Shown: piece after piece, positions 5,008-5,180 of the stretch
Layout of the letters: each line of letters starts with the position of its first letter
How positions within the stretch are numbered: the first letter of the stretch is position 1
From: Thiotrichaceae bacterium
Lineage (GTDB): Bacteria; Pseudomonadota; Gammaproteobacteria; Thiotrichales; Thiotrichaceae
Length of the DNA: 5,180 bases
Assembly: GCA_027009095.1 (NCBI GenBank)
Contig: JALVDG010000043.1
Span: forward strand, 1-5,180
Direction of reading: 5' to 3'
Notes under the pieces: generated by a model
The model's database searches: none
Told to the model about the DNA's origin: nothing
Seen by the model: the letters and a program-made list of their open reading frames with translations, nothing else
Made by a program: the position numbers and the translations under genes

Positions 5008-5180
5008 ATGACTTATAAAATATCATTGACTAGCATTGTCTTTTTAGTCTGCTATACATTGAATGTATCGGCAATACCACGCCTCAATATTTCACTCCCC
5101 CCAGAAAGCCCCATTATAAAAAACAGTGGCAAACATTTAATAGCACCACAGCACAAAAACATTCCAATAGCACACTCTAA
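5008..5180 (+). CDS. Start of an exported protein of unknown function, cut by the window edge
   Basis: Fifty-seven codons are open up to the right edge, where the window ends inside a codon, so the total length is unknown. The first 22 residues look like a Sec signal peptide: MTYK, a hydrophobic core (about 5-20), then VSA before IPRLN, with likely cleavage after A22. C15 is preceded by Val, so it is not a normal lipobox. The visible mature part is rich in Pro, Ile, Lys and His (SLPPESP, HLIAPQHKNIPIAH) and matches no family I recognise. In-frame stop codons lie directly upstream, so this ATG is the earliest possible start. There is no Shine-Dalgarno sequence, only an A-rich stretch. It is transcribed divergently from the ribosomal operon and has a perfect inverted repeat upstream. 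The signal peptide makes a real gene likely but not certain. Confidence 0.55.
   Translation, partial: MTYKISLTSIVFLVCYTLNVSAIPRLNISLPPESPIIKNSGKHLIAPQHKNIPIAHS

Noticed and set aside
1..5180. CRISPR arrays, tRNA or rRNA genes, full insertion sequences, toxin-antitoxin or defence genes
   Set aside because: I found no regularly spaced repeats, cloverleaf sequences, rRNA signatures or transposase frames on either strand.

Overview
The window looks like chromosomal DNA of an A+T-rich gammaproteobacterium. The main evidence is the intact, same-strand gene order rpsP-rimM-trmD-rplS (ribosomal protein S16, 16S maturation factor RimM, tRNA m1G37 methyltransferase TrmD, ribosomal protein L19). All four proteins align well, from memory, with the Escherichia coli versions in length and in most motifs. 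I cannot assign a genus from sequence alone.

Layout from right to left, which is the direction most genes are read. At the right edge (5008-5180, plus strand) a gene for a small exported protein begins and runs off the window. Between it and rpsP lies a divergent intergenic region of about 380 bases. It holds a perfect 10-bp inverted repeat (4938-4974), two possible -10 boxes for the ribosomal operon, and a leader with competing short hairpins. The minus-strand operon follows: rpsP (4366-4629), rimM (3801-4313, with an alternative start at 4331), trmD (3034-3777) and rplS (2640-2984). An 11-bp hairpin fills much of the rpsP-rimM gap, and a 7-bp inverted repeat spans the trmD stop codon. The low-output enzyme pair rimM-trmD is therefore bracketed by RNA structure between two high-output ribosomal protein genes.

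Downstream of rplS there is an unusually long 3' region. It contains an elaborate 114-nt foldable element (2495-2608) and then a rho-independent terminator (2415-2448). The three wobble pairs I find in the element pair only in minus-strand RNA, so it looks transcribed and structured. A near-identical 10/11-bp direct repeat flanks it, which leaves open a small non-autonomous mobile element (MITE/REP-like). This is the most unusual item in the window.

Beyond the terminator a separate minus-strand unit encodes a 600-residue membrane-anchored PAS-GGDEF-EAL protein (326-2128). It starts at GTG behind a good Shine-Dalgarno site. Its GGDEF signature is degenerate (NADEF) and its inhibitory site is missing, while every EAL catalytic residue I checked is present. 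It is best read as a cyclic-di-GMP phosphodiesterase. The left 325 bases hold no convincing gene.

The genes fall into three independent functions: ribosome and tRNA maturation (the operon), c-di-GMP signalling, and an unidentified exported protein.
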